A stretch of 64,000 nt of DNA from CALMEC01 sp963777565 (GCA_963777565.1 CAVZQZ010000007.1:1-64000), one strand, 5' to 3'; shown: positions 25,736 to 34,820, numbered from the stretch's first letter. The notes: generated by a model from the sequence alone, not told the origin. Program-made: numbers and translations.

Positions 25736-27762
25736 GACACCCCGAGCGCCGACAGCAGCATGTCGATGAGCTTGATGCCGACGAACGGCGCGATGAGGCC
25801 ACCCAGGCCATAGATCAGAAGGTTGCGGCGCAGGATGCTCGCGGCGGATCCCGCCCGGAAGCGCACGCCCCGCAGCGCCAGCGGGATCAGCGCCACGATG
25901 ATCAGCGCGTTGAAGATCACGGCCGCGAGGATCGCCGAGCGCGGGTTGGACAGATCCATGACGTTGAGCTGGTCGAGGGCGGGGATGGCGCCGGCGAACA
26001 TCGCGGGGATGATCGCGAAGTACTTCGCGACGTCGTTGGTGACCGAGAACGTCGTCAGCGCCCCCCTGGTCATGAGCAGTGCCTTGCCGACCTCGACGAT
26101 CTCGATGAGCTTCGTCGGGTTGGAGTCGAGGTCGACCATGTTGCCCGCCTCGCGAGCCGCCTGGGTGCCGGTGTTCATCGCCACGCCCACGTCCGCCTGG
26201 GCGAGCGCCGGAGCATCGTTCGTGCCGTCGCCGGTCATCGCCACGAGCCGGCCCCCGGCCTGCTCCCGGCGGATGAGCTCCATCTTGTCCTCCGGCGTCG
26301 CCTCGGCGAGGAAGTCGTCGACGCCGGCCTCGTCCGCGATGGCCTTGGCCGTGAGCGGGTTGTCACCCGTGATCATCACGGTGCGGATGCCCATGGTGCG
26401 AAGACGGTCGAACCGCTCGCGCATCCCCTCCTTCACGACGTCCTTCAGGTGGATCACACCGATGGCACGCGGACCGTCCGCCACCAGCAGCGGGGTCCCC
26501 CCGCTTCGGGCGATGCGCTCAATCACCTCGTCGAGCGAAGCGGGGCGGGTCCCTCCCTGGGTGAGGATCCAGTTCGCGACGGCATCCGTTGCGCCCTTCC
26601 TGATGTGCCGCCCGTCGACGTCCACGCCGCTCATCCGCGTGTTCGCGCTGAAGGCGACCAGCGTCGCACCGGTAAGGTCACGCTCCCGCAGGCCGTACCG
26701 CTCCTTGGCGAGTACTACGATCGACCTGCCCTCCGGGGTCTCATCGGCAAGGCTCGCCAGCTGCGCGGTCTCGGCGAGCACGCGCTCCTCGACGCCGTCG
26801 AGCGGGATGAGCTCCGCCGCCTGGCGGTTGCCCAGGGTGATGGTGCCGGTCTTGTCGAGCAGCAGCGTGGAGCAGTCGCCGGCGGCTTCCACGGCGCGCC
26901 CGGAGAGGGCGAGCACGTTGCGCTGCACCAGTCGATCCATGCCGGCGATCCCGATCGCCGACAGCAGCGCGCCGATCGTCGTGGGGATCAGGCACACGAG
27001 CAGCGCGACGAGCACCACGATGTCCTGCCGCGCACCGGAGTAGACCGCGAACGGCTGAAGCGTGGCGACGGCGAGCAGGAAGATGATCGTGAGCCCCGCG
27101 AGCAGGATGTTCAGGGCGATCTCGTTGGGGGTCTTCTGGCGACTGGCGCCCTCCACCAGCGCGATCATCCGGTCCAGGAAGCTCTCTCCCGCTCGCGCGG
27201 TGACACGTACCACGATGCGGTCGGAGAGCACCCGAGTGCCGCCCGTCACCGCCGAGCGATCGCCGCCGGACTCGCGGATGACGGGGGCCGACTCGCCGGT
27301 GATGGCCGACTCGTCGACGCTGGCGATGCCCTCGATCACCTCGCCGTCGGCCGGGATCAGGTCGCCGGCCTCGACGACGCACTCGTCGCCGACCGAAAGG
27401 GCGCTGCTGGCGATGTCGTCAGTCCCCCCGTCCGGGCGGCGGCGATGCGCGACCGTCTGGGAGCGGGTGCGGCGGAGGCTCTCCGCCTGCGCCTTGCCGC
27501 GGCCCTCGGCCATCGCCTCCGCGAAGTTCGCGAAGAGCACCGTGAACCACAGCCAGATCCCCACCAGCCCGGTGAAGACGTTCTGGGCCGACGAGCTCGA
27601 ACCGAAGTCCCGCACGAAGACCACCGTCACCAGGATCGCGCCCGCGAGCACGATGGCCATGACCGGGTTGCGCACCATCACCCGGGGGTCGAGCTTGCGG
27701 AGGCTGTCGCGGGCGGCGCTCCGGACGATCGACGGATCGAAGATGGAGCTTGCGCGGCTCAC
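25732..27762 (-). CDS. kdpB: Potassium-transporting P-type ATPase subunit B
   Basis: 676 residues, usual length. ATP-hydrolysing subunit of the high-affinity K+ pump. The phosphorylation loop LLLDKTGTITLGN, the actuator motif DESAITGESAPV, the nucleotide-domain KGAT and the hinge MTGDGTNDAPALAQADVGVA are intact, and about seven hydrophobic segments are visible. Its start overlaps the kdpA stop by 4 nt, as in the rest of the operon, so stoichiometric expression is likely. Confidence 0.97.
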   Translation of the reverse strand: MSRASSIFDPSIVRSAARDSLRKLDPRVMVRNPVMAIVLAGAILVTVVFVRDFGSSSSAQNVFTGLVGIWLWFTVLFANFAEAMAEGRGKAQAESLRRTRSQTVAHRRRPDGGTDDIASSALSVGDECVVEAGDLIPADGEVIEGIASVDESAITGESAPVIRESGGDRSAVTGGTRVLSDRIVVRVTARAGESFLDRMIALVEGASRQKTPNEIALNILLAGLTIIFLLAVATLQPFAVYSGARQDIVVLVALLVCLIPTTIGALLSAIGIAGMDRLVQRNVLALSGRAVEAAGDCSTLLLDKTGTITLGNRQAAELIPLDGVEERVLAETAQLASLADETPEGRSIVVLAKERYGLRERDLTGATLVAFSANTRMSGVDVDGRHIRKGATDAVANWILTQGGTRPASLDEVIERIARSGGTPLLVADGPRAIGVIHLKDVVKEGMRERFDRLRTMGIRTVMITGDNPLTAKAIADEAGVDDFLAEATPEDKMELIRREQAGGRLVAMTGDGTNDAPALAQADVGVAMNTGTQAAREAGNMVDLDSNPTKLIEIVEVGKALLMTRGALTTFSVTNDVAKYFAIIPAMFAGAIPALDQLNVMDLSNPRSAILAAVIFNALIIVALIPLALRGVRFRAGSAASILRRNLLIYGLGGLIAPFVGIKLIDMLLSALGVS

Positions 27763-29450
27763 AGCTGAACCGCCTCGAGGATGGGGCCGAGCGCCATGAC
27801 CGGGAAGTAGGTGAGCCCGACGACGATCAGCACCACCGCGACCAGGAGTCCCGCGAACAGCGGCGTTCCCGTCGGGAACGTGCCCGGACCGGCGGGCACC
27901 GGCTGCTTCCTCGCGAGCGATCCGGCCAGCGCGAGCACCGGGATGATCAGCAGGAACCGCCCGCAGAGCATCGCGATGCCGAGGGTGGTGTTGTACCAGT
28001 CCGTGTTGCCGGTCAGGCCGCCGAAGGCGGACCCGTTGTTGTTCCCGGCCGAGGTGAAGGCGTAAAGCACCTCGCTCAGCCCGTGCGGGCCGGAGTCCTG
28101 GATGGAGCTCTTCGGCCCGCCGGTCACGACCGAGATGCCGGCGAAGACGAGGATGAGGACCGGGACCGCCACGAGGTACAGCACGACGAGCTTCATCTCG
28201 GCTGCCTGCACCTTCTTGCCGAGGTACTCCGGCGTGCGTCCCACCATCAGCCCTGCGAGGAACACCGACAGCAGTGCGAACACCAGCATGCCGTACAGGC
28301 CGGGTCCCACCCCTCCGGGGCTCACCTCACCGAGCATCATGTTGGCCAGCGGAACAGCCCCGCCGACCGGCGTGAAGCTGTCGTGCGACGAGTCGACCGC
28401 CCCAGTCGACGTGCCGGTGGTGGAGGCGGCGAAGAGTCCCGAAGCGGGGGCGCCGAAGCGCACCTCCTTGCCCTCCATGTTCGGCGCATGGGTAACGGCC
28501 GCCGCCGTGTCGAGGCGCGGGTTGCCGTTACCCTCGGCCTGCATGGCGATCGCCACCGACCCCGCCCACAGGACGGCCATCGCCCCGAATACCGCCCAGC
28601 CCTGTCGGCGGTCGCCCGTCATGCGCCCGAACGCGAACGTGAGGGCGAACGGGATCGCCAGCAGCGCCCAGATCTCGAGGATGTTCGTGACGGCGTTCGG
28701 GTTCTCGAACGGGTGCGCGGAGTTGGCGTTGAAGATGCCGCCGCCGTTGGTGCCCAGCTCCTTGATCGCTTCCTGGCTGGCGACCTGGCCCCCCGGGATG
28801 AGCTGGGTCGCGCCCTCGAGGGTGCGCGCCTCGTGGAACCCGGTGAGGTTCTGCACGACGCCGCCGGCGACGAGGATGATCGCGAACACGAGCGCCAGCG
28901 GCAGGAGCACCCGTGTCACGCCGCGCACCAGATCCACCCAGAGGTTGCCGATCGTCGCGGATCGCCGCCGCGTCAGCCCGCGGATCAGCGCGATCGCCAC
29001 CGCCAGGCCGACGGCCGCCGACACGAAATTCTGGACTGTCAGGCCGGCCATCTGCGTCAGGAGCGACATGGTCGACTCGCCGCCGTAGTTCTGCCAGTTG
29101 GTGTTGGTCACGAAGCTCACGGCGGTGTTGAACGCGAGAGCGGGATTCACCCCGTTGAAGCCCGAGGGGTTTCCGGGCAGCACGCCCTGGATGCGCTGGA
29201 GCAGGTAGAGCAGCAGGACCGAGGCGACGCTGAACGCCAGGAGCGAGACGGCGTAGATCCGCCAGGGCTGCTCGCGGTCCGGGTCGATTCGGGCGAACCG
29301 GTACAGGACGCGCTCGACCGGGAGGAACACCCGGTCGCCGGGTGCGCGCCCGTCACCGAAGACGCGGGCCAGGTAGGCGCCCAGGATCGGCGTGCTCGCC
29401 AGGACCAGCGCCACGACCACGAGGGCCTGGATCCAGCCGGCGCCGGTCAT
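27759..29450 (-). CDS. kdpA: Potassium-transporting ATPase subunit A (channel-like)
   Basis: 563 residues with about ten helices. The K+-selecting subunit has four pore loops related to K+ channels; visible filter segments include TNTNWQNYGGEST, LGTNGGGIFNANSAHPFENP and TSAGNNNGSAFGG. Start ATG 29450 overlaps the stop of the tiny kdpF (ATGA). Its C-terminus overlaps kdpB. Confidence 0.97.
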   Translation of the reverse strand: MTGAGWIQALVVVALVLASTPILGAYLARVFGDGRAPGDRVFLPVERVLYRFARIDPDREQPWRIYAVSLLAFSVASVLLLYLLQRIQGVLPGNPSGFNGVNPALAFNTAVSFVTNTNWQNYGGESTMSLLTQMAGLTVQNFVSAAVGLAVAIALIRGLTRRRSATIGNLWVDLVRGVTRVLLPLALVFAIILVAGGVVQNLTGFHEARTLEGATQLIPGGQVASQEAIKELGTNGGGIFNANSAHPFENPNAVTNILEIWALLAIPFALTFAFGRMTGDRRQGWAVFGAMAVLWAGSVAIAMQAEGNGNPRLDTAAAVTHAPNMEGKEVRFGAPASGLFAASTTGTSTGAVDSSHDSFTPVGGAVPLANMMLGEVSPGGVGPGLYGMLVFALLSVFLAGLMVGRTPEYLGKKVQAAEMKLVVLYLVAVPVLILVFAGISVVTGGPKSSIQDSGPHGLSEVLYAFTSAGNNNGSAFGGLTGNTDWYNTTLGIAMLCGRFLLIIPVLALAGSLARKQPVPAGPGTFPTGTPLFAGLLVAVVLIVVGLTYFPVMALGPILEAVQL

Positions 29451-29539
29451 CCGAGGCGCTCCGGGAACAGGAGGGCGTAGACGAGGTACGCCAGGATCAC
29501 GACCGCGAGGATCAGCCCGACGATGTCGTCGGTCGTCAC
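29447..29539 (-). CDS. kdpF: KdpF small stabilising subunit
   Basis: 30 residues, too short for many gene finders: start GTG 29539, then DDIVGLILAVVILAYLVYAL, then LFPERLG. One membrane helix followed by the family ending (LFPERL) is diagnostic of KdpF, which sits in the membrane beside KdpA. It overlaps both neighbours by 4 nt (GTGA upstream, ATGA downstream). Confidence 0.93.
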   Translation of the reverse strand: MTTDDIVGLILAVVILAYLVYALLFPERLG

Positions 29540-29673
29540 GGCGTTCGTTCCGGACCCGTCGGGTGCTCGCCGTCGGCCCCGTCGGTGGGGGCGATCCAGT
29601 CGCACGCCGCGACCACCCCGAGCGCGAGTACGAAGAACGCCACGACGACCAGCACGAAGATCAGGTCGGCCAC
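29536..29673 (-). CDS. 45-residue single-helix membrane protein at the head of the kdp operon
   Basis: From GTG 29673 (ribosome site GGAG about 5-8 nt upstream) this frame encodes ADLIFVLVVVAFFVLALGVV followed by AACDWIAPTDGADGEHP, with TGA overlapping the kdpF start by 4 nt. It has one N-terminal hydrophobic helix, a cysteine-aspartate at the membrane edge and an acidic tail. Similar one-helix proteins with an ACD/ACE motif often precede kdpF in other bacteria (recalled, not searched). The coupling suggests a further regulatory or stabilising peptide of the Kdp complex. It is too short to have been proposed by ordinary gene finding. Confidence 0.75.
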   Translation of the reverse strand: MADLIFVLVVVAFFVLALGVVAACDWIAPTDGADGEHPTGPERTP

Positions 29674-29861
29674 GTCTCCGATCTCACTCCTGAGGAGCGC
29701 AACGCGCAACGGCTCCTGACGCGATCCCTACGCCGCCGGGGGGAGTCCTTGCGCGGTCCCGACGGTGGTCGGAGCGAGCAGGGTTGGGCGGCAGTTCACT
29801 CGACGGTCTCGGCGGGGGGAAGTCGTGGGTGGGCACGGGGATCCGCTCGGCGGACGGGCGC

Positions 29862-29867
29862 TACAAT
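29862..29867 (+). promoter_or_regulatory. -10 box of lysC
   Basis: TACAAT, 19 bp before the AGGAGG ribosome site of lysC. No good -35 hexamer is seen at the right distance. The kdp operon is divergent, so the roughly 200 bp between them must hold both promoters. Confidence 0.45.
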
Positions 29868-29911
29868 CTCCGCGACCCTGCCCCGAGGAGGAGAACATCG
29901 GCCTGCGCGTG

Positions 29912-31135
29912 ATGAAGTTCGGCGGAAGCTCCGTCGCCGACGCCGACAAGATCAAGAACGTCGCCCGTCGCGTCGCCGAGGCGAAGGAAGGCGGTGACTC
30001 CGTCGTCGCCGTCGTGTCCGCGCGCGGCAAGACGACCGACGGCCTCGTCGCCATGGCCCAGGAGATCTCGGACCGGCCGGATCCGCGGGAGATGGACATG
30101 CTGCTGTCGACCGGGGAGCGCATCTCCTGCGCCCTCGTGGCGATGGCGCTGCACGACCTCGGCCATGAGGCGATCTCCTTCACGGGCTCGCAGGCGGGCA
30201 TCGTCACCGACACCGCCCACACCAAGGCGAAGATCGTCGAGATCAAGGCCGAGCGCCTGCGAAGCGCCCTGGCCGAGGATCACATCGTGCTCGTGGCGGG
30301 CTTCCAGGGGGTCTCGACCGAGCGCGACGTCACCACGCTCGGACGCGGGGGGAGCGACACCTCCGCGGTCGCGCTCGCGGCGGCGCTCGCGGCCGACGTG
30401 TGCGAGATCTACACCGACGTCACCGGCGTGTTCACGGCCGATCCGCGCATCGTCCCGGAGGCCCGGCGGCTCCCCCTCGTGAGCCATGAGGAGATGCTCG
30501 AAGCGGCGGCGAACGGGTCCAAGGTGCTCGCGCTGCGATCCGTGGAGGTCGCCCGAAATCACAACGTGCCCGTCCACGTACGCTCATCATTCGTGCCGGA
30601 CGACGGCACCTGGATCACCGAGGAGACGCCCGATATGGAGAAGGCCATCGTGTCCGCCATCGCGCACAAGAGCGACGAGGCGAAGATCACGCTCGCCGGG
30701 GTCGCCGACCGCCCGGGCGTGGCCGGCACGATCTTCACGGCGCTCGCCGACGCGATGATCAACGTCGACACGATCATCCAGAACGTCAGCCACCAGGGCC
30801 ACACGGACGTGTCGTTCACGGTTCCGCTCGCCGAGCTTCGCAAGGCGGAGGAGGTCGTGACCGGGCTGCGGTCGACGCTTGACTACGCGGAGCTCATGAC
30901 CGACGACCAGATCGGCAAGGTCACCTTGGTCGGCGCGGGCATGAAGTCCGAGCCGGGTGTCGCCGCAAAGATGTTCCGCGTCCTGTCGGCGGAGGGCATC
31001 AACATCCAGATGATCGACACGTCGACGATCAGGATCACGGTGGTCATCGACCGCCGCGAGGTCGAGCGCGCGGTGCGCGCCCTGCACGAGGCGTTCGACC
31101 TCGGCAGCGAGGCCGAGCGGAGGGTCCATGTTTAG
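29912..31135 (+). CDS. lysC: Aspartate kinase
   Basis: 407 residues from ATG 29912. It phosphorylates aspartate, the first step to lysine, threonine, methionine and diaminopimelate. The kinase domain shows MKFGGSSVADADKIKNVARR, STGERISCALVAMAL and TLGRGGSDTSAVALAAALAA. Two ACT domains at the C-terminus (from about residue 250) bind feedback amino acids. The start is uncertain: AGGAGG (29886-29891) is too far from ATG 29912 and GTG 29909 but perfectly placed for an ATC codon at 29897 that would give (M)GLRVMKFGG. The gene overlaps asd by 8 nt. Confidence 0.95.
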   Translation: MKFGGSSVADADKIKNVARRVAEAKEGGDSVVAVVSARGKTTDGLVAMAQEISDRPDPREMDMLLSTGERISCALVAMALHDLGHEAISFTGSQAGIVTDTAHTKAKIVEIKAERLRSALAEDHIVLVAGFQGVSTERDVTTLGRGGSDTSAVALAAALAADVCEIYTDVTGVFTADPRIVPEARRLPLVSHEEMLEAAANGSKVLALRSVEVARNHNVPVHVRSSFVPDDGTWITEETPDMEKAIVSAIAHKSDEAKITLAGVADRPGVAGTIFTALADAMINVDTIIQNVSHQGHTDVSFTVPLAELRKAEEVVTGLRSTLDYAELMTDDQIGKVTLVGAGMKSEPGVAAKMFRVLSAEGINIQMIDTSTIRITVVIDRREVERAVRALHEAFDLGSEAERRVHV

Positions 31136-32135
31136 GGTCGCCGTGGTCGGCGCCACCGGCGCGGTCGGCGGCACGATGATGCGGGTGCTCGAGGAGCGGG
31201 GCTTCCCGATCACCGAGCTGCGCCCGCTGGCGTCGTCGCGCAGCACCGGGCGGCAGCTCGACTACCTCGGCCGGCCGGTGTACGTCGAGACGCTCACCGA
31301 CACCGCGTTCGAGGGCATCGACATCGCGCTGTTCTCTGCGGGCGGCGACCGTTCCCGGACGTTTGCTCCCGCCGCGGTCGAGGCCGGCGCCGTCGTCATC
31401 GACAACTCGTCGGCGTTCCGGCTCGACGCGAACGTGCCCCTCGTGGTGCCCGAGGTCAACGAGGCAGACCTCGAGGGCCACAGCGGGATCATCGCGAACC
31501 CGAACTGCGTCGCCGCGCCGCTCGTCGTCGCGCTGAAGCCCATCGCCGACGCCGTCGGGCTCGACCGTGTCGTCGTCTCGAGCTACCAGTCGGTCAGCGG
31601 CACCGGCGCGGCCGCGATCGAGGAGCTGCTCGCCCAGACGGGCGGATACCTGCACGGCAACGAGCCGCCGCCGTCCGTCTACCCGCATCCGATCGCGTTC
31701 AACGTGCTGCCCCACATCGACACGTTCGACGAGTCCGGCTACACCGGCGAGGAGCGCAAGGTCGCCGCGGAGACCCGGAAGATGCTCGGCATTCCCGATC
31801 TGGCGGTGAGCGCGACCTGCGTCAGGGTCCCGGTCGTGCAGTCGCACTCGGCGGCGGTGCACGTCGAGACCTCCGAGAAGATCCGCGCCCAGCACGTGCG
31901 TGAGCTCTTCATGGGGGCTCCCGGCGTCATGCTCGTCGACGACCCCGGCCACAACCAGTATCCGCTGCCCAGGGACGCGACGGGCCGGGACGAGGTGCTG
32001 GTGGGGCGAATCCGGGATGACACCTCCCACCCCCGGGGCATCGCGATGTGGATCGTGAGCGACAACCTCAGGAAGGGCGCTGCCACCAACGCGGTGCAGA
32101 TCGCGGAGTCGCTCGTGGCCCGCGGCTGGCTGTAG
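31128..32135 (+). CDS. asd: Aspartate-semialdehyde dehydrogenase
   Basis: 335 residues. Reduces aspartyl-4-phosphate to the semialdehyde with NADPH, directly after lysC. N-terminal nucleotide motif VAVVGATGAVGGTMMRVLEE, catalytic Cys127 in NPNCVAAPLVVAL, QSVSGTGAAAIEELLAQ and a substrate arginine/histidine region near VRVPVVQSHSAAVHVE are present. The ATG lies 8 nt inside lysC, so translation is coupled. Confidence 0.96.
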   Translation: MFRVAVVGATGAVGGTMMRVLEERGFPITELRPLASSRSTGRQLDYLGRPVYVETLTDTAFEGIDIALFSAGGDRSRTFAPAAVEAGAVVIDNSSAFRLDANVPLVVPEVNEADLEGHSGIIANPNCVAAPLVVALKPIADAVGLDRVVVSSYQSVSGTGAAAIEELLAQTGGYLHGNEPPPSVYPHPIAFNVLPHIDTFDESGYTGEERKVAAETRKMLGIPDLAVSATCVRVPVVQSHSAAVHVETSEKIRAQHVRELFMGAPGVMLVDDPGHNQYPLPRDATGRDEVLVGRIRDDTSHPRGIAMWIVSDNLRKGAATNAVQIAESLVARGWL

Positions 32136-32150
32136 CCCGACAGGGCCGGC

Positions 32151-32699
32151 TCAGCCGAGCGCGGTGGTGAACGGCGTCGGCCGCCCGCCGATGCAGACCA
32201 TCCGGCGCCCGATCGCCTCGCCGCGACCCGCCGCCTCGGCGCATCGCTCGCAGACCTCCATCCCGCCGTCGACGTCGACGGTCGCCTCCGCCGGACCGTG
32301 ACCCGGGTCGACGCCGCAGAGACCAGCGAACGGCGCGTCGGCGGGCATGTCCAGGTCCACGAGCTCGGCCGCCTGTTCCAGTGAGCGGTTCGCCGCCACG
32401 ACATCCGGCTCGAGCGCGTGAAGCTCGGCCACCGACGAAGCACGGCTCAGCACGGCGTCGATGAGCACCTGCCGCTCGACGACGTCGTCGACGAGATGCC
32501 GGGCCGTGTCCGGAAGCGACTGCCGCGCCAGAATCGCCGTCCGTGCCCTGACGGCGTCGAGGCGAACCTGCAGCTGCGTGCGCGCGTCGAGCATCGCGAT
32601 CCGCGCCGGCTGCTCGGAGCGGCGGATGCCCCAGGCGACCGCCCAGAGTCCCCCGAGGGCGCTGAGCCCGAGCAGCGCACCGACCTCCCGCACCGCCAT
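32151..32699 (-). CDS. Membrane-anchored protein with C-terminal zinc-ribbon-like motif, unknown
   Basis: 182 residues. An N-terminal hydrophobic helix (VGALLGLSALGGLWAVAWGI), a long alpha-helical and probably coiled middle (residues 30-110), then GLCGVDPGHGPAEA, MEVCERCAEAAGRG and RMVCIGGRP. The Cys/His spacing (C..DPGHGP...CxxC) resembles a ribbon found at the end of some TPM-domain envelope proteins (recalled). Its ATG overlaps the stop of the upstream acetyltransferase-like gene by one base, so the two form an operon. Function is not known. Confidence 0.65.
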   Translation of the reverse strand: MAVREVGALLGLSALGGLWAVAWGIRRSEQPARIAMLDARTQLQVRLDAVRARTAILARQSLPDTARHLVDDVVERQVLIDAVLSRASSVAELHALEPDVVAANRSLEQAAELVDLDMPADAPFAGLCGVDPGHGPAEATVDVDGGMEVCERCAEAAGRGEAIGRRMVCIGGRPTPFTTALG

Positions 32700-33283
32700 C
32701 AGGTAGGAGACGGAACGGCCGGAGTCGGAGCCGAAGCGCCCGCCGGCGCGGTCCGGCGGGACCGCTCGATCCCTCCGAGCGCGAGCCGCATCAGCGTGAC
32801 CCCGCCCCGGCTGCGAACCGGCAAGAACCCAAGGCGTGCCAGCAGCGCGCGATCCAAGAGGGTGTGGTGGCCGGCCTCGGCGCCCTGGCCGATCGTCGTT
32901 GCGAACACATCGACGCTGGGAACATCCCGCGACTTGAGGTCGGCAAGGGCTTCGAGCAGGAGCCGTTCCAGCGCGCCGACCGGGTCGGCATCGTCGAGGA
33001 AGGCGCAGGTGACAACCGCGCCGTCCGCGTGCGGCGGGCCGGTCGGGAGCGTCCGTCCGCGCGGGAACGCCGACGCCGGGCCGTACTGCAGCATCCCGAT
33101 GAAGGCGTCGCCGTCGAGCAGGATCCGGCCCCAGGACCCGTGCTCCTCCTCGAATGCCGCGACCCAGCGGGCCTTGCCGGCCGGGCTGCTCACCGTCTTC
33201 TGCGACTGCCAGAAGGTGCAGTCGACGCAGCAGGCCGGGAGTGCGCTCCGCTCCGCGCCGGTCAGGGCGGCGACCCGGGTCAC
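32699..33283 (-). CDS. GNAT-family acetyltransferase-like protein with CCVDC motif
   Basis: About 194 residues from GTG 33283 (ribosome site GGAG about 10 nt upstream). Near the N-terminus a cysteine cluster with an aromatic follow-up (ACCVDCTFWQS) precedes a GNAT-type fold: WGRILLDGDAFIGMLQYGPA, a strand-helix with ADGAVVTCAFLDDADPVGAL, and a C-terminal LLARLGFLPVRSRGGVTLMR. Proteins with this CxxCxFW start are common in actinobacteria as GNAT members of unknown substrate. It is coupled to the downstream zinc-ribbon-like protein. An earlier in-frame GTG is possible. Confidence 0.6.
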   Translation of the reverse strand: MTRVAALTGAERSALPACCVDCTFWQSQKTVSSPAGKARWVAAFEEEHGSWGRILLDGDAFIGMLQYGPASAFPRGRTLPTGPPHADGAVVTCAFLDDADPVGALERLLLEALADLKSRDVPSVDVFATTIGQGAEAGHHTLLDRALLARLGFLPVRSRGGVTLMRLALGGIERSRRTAPAGASAPTPAVPSPT

Positions 33284-33467
33284 CGCTGGCGGACTCCGCT
33301 CACACGAGGATGATACGGCCACGGTCCGGCTTGTCCATCGCGTCCGGCCGTGGTTTGCTCGAATGTCCAAGCCAGAAGTGTCGTTGCGATCCGGCGGCTG
33401 CAAATCACCGCCAGATCCAAGACGGATCGAACGATGGCAACGCTCGTGGGCTTGTCCTCGGTCGGGC

Positions 33468-33483
33468 CATATCTTCAGATATG
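33468..33483. promoter_or_regulatory. Perfect palindrome CATATCTTCAGATATG
   Basis: Seven-base arms around TC, 80 bp before the capA-like gene, in otherwise G/C-rich DNA. A TTGTCC hexamer (33452-33457) lies upstream, so a repressor bound here could cover a -10 region. It may be an operator; the regulator is unknown. Confidence 0.35.
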
Positions 33484-33562
33484 AACCCTCCCTGGGTCCG
33501 CGTCTGGCGGGATTTTCGCTCGCCGGATCGCAAAGGAACTTCTGGCATGGAACACTAGGTCC

Positions 33563-34750
33563 GTGACGCCTCCCGCACAGTCGCCGCCCGGCGCGTCGCA
33601 GGCGCGACGCCGTTCCGCCGCCCGCCGCCGTCAGATCCGTCGCCGCCGCGCGGTGGCGCTGGGCGTGGTGGCCCTCGCGATCGGCGTTCCCACGATCCGC
33701 GCGATCAGCGGAGGCGGATCAACGGCCGCCAGCGGCGCCGGCGAGGCGGCGCAGGCCGCGCCGGCGACCGTCGCGCCGCCGCTCACCCGGTCGATCCGGC
33801 TCTCGGCGGTCGGCGACACCGTCATGGGCAGTTTGCCGTACGGGCTGCCGTCGGACGGGGGTCGCAGCCTCTTCGCCGCCGTCAAGCCGCTGCTGCGCGG
33901 CGATGTCGTGCTCGGTAACTTCGAGGGCACCTTCGCCACCGGCGGGTCCTCCAAGTGCGGGGCGAGTCCCGGTCCGAACTGCTTCGCGTTCCACACCCCG
34001 CCCTCGTATGCACGCTGGCTCAAGGACGCGGGATTCACGGTGGTCAATCTCGCCAACAACCACGCCGACGACTTCGGCGCGACCGGCCGTGCCCAGACGC
34101 GCGCCACCCTCGCGCGCAACGGGATTCGCGGCACCGGATGGCCCGGGTCGATCGCCTACCTCAAGGTCGGGGGCGGCGAGGTCGCGGTGGTCGGCTTCGC
34201 GCCGAACAACGTGTCGAACTCGATGCTCGACATCGCCGGAGCCCGCAGTCTCGTGACCCGCGCCGCCGCCCGCACTCCGGTGGTGATCGTGACGGTCCAC
34301 GCCGGAGCGGAGGGATCCACCGCGGATCGCGTGCGTCCGGGCACCGAGACCTTCCTCGGCGAGAACCGCGGCGACTCGCTGCGGTTCGCGCACGCCGTCG
34401 TCGACGCGGGAGCCGACATCGTCATCGGCCACGGGCCGCACGTCATGCGCGGCATCGAGTTCTACCGCGGCAAGCCGATCGCCTACAGCATGGGCAACTT
34501 CATGGGGTACGCCGTGTTCTCGCTCAGCGGGAGCAAGTCCCAGAGCGCGGTGCTCGACGTCGAGCTCGGACCCACCGGCACGTTCCTGCGCGGCAGCCTC
34601 AAGCCGCTGACCCTCGTCGGAAAGGGCGTTCCGACGCCCGGCGGGACGTCGGTGTCGCGAGTGGGGAGGCTGTCGCGGCTCGACTTCGGCGCTCGGGCCG
34701 CCGTGATCGGGTCGGACGGCTCAATCAGGTCGCCGGCCGGCTCCGGCTAG
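33563..34750 (+). CDS. CapA/PgsA-family calcineurin-like phosphoesterase, secreted or anchored
   Basis: 395 residues from GTG 33563. A very basic N-terminus (RRRSAARRRQIRRRR) is followed by one hydrophobic helix (AVALGVVALAIGVPTI), so the protein is anchored with its body outside. The CapA domain has LSAVGDTVMGSLPYG, VLGNFEGTFATGG, VNLANNHADDFGATG, VIVTVHAGAEG, ADIVIGHGPHVMRGIEFYRG and YSMGNFMGY, the full metal-site series of the family. CapA relatives act in poly-gamma-glutamate or capsule export, but no capBC partners are here, so a different envelope substrate is likely. Confidence 0.8.
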   Translation: MTPPAQSPPGASQARRRSAARRRQIRRRRAVALGVVALAIGVPTIRAISGGGSTAASGAGEAAQAAPATVAPPLTRSIRLSAVGDTVMGSLPYGLPSDGGRSLFAAVKPLLRGDVVLGNFEGTFATGGSSKCGASPGPNCFAFHTPPSYARWLKDAGFTVVNLANNHADDFGATGRAQTRATLARNGIRGTGWPGSIAYLKVGGGEVAVVGFAPNNVSNSMLDIAGARSLVTRAAARTPVVIVTVHAGAEGSTADRVRPGTETFLGENRGDSLRFAHAVVDAGADIVIGHGPHVMRGIEFYRGKPIAYSMGNFMGYAVFSLSGSKSQSAVLDVELGPTGTFLRGSLKPLTLVGKGVPTPGGTSVSRVGRLSRLDFGARAAVIGSDGSIRSPAGSG

Positions 34751-34820
34751 CGGCCGAGGCCCCGCCAGCCGCCGGGCAGACCCGGCGAACGCATCAAACC
34801 GCATCAGGAGCCCGCGAGGA

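Noticed and set aside
27750..29480. Very long plus-strand frame opposite kdpA
   Set aside because: It is antisense to a gene with complete KdpA motifs; high GC creates long mirror frames.
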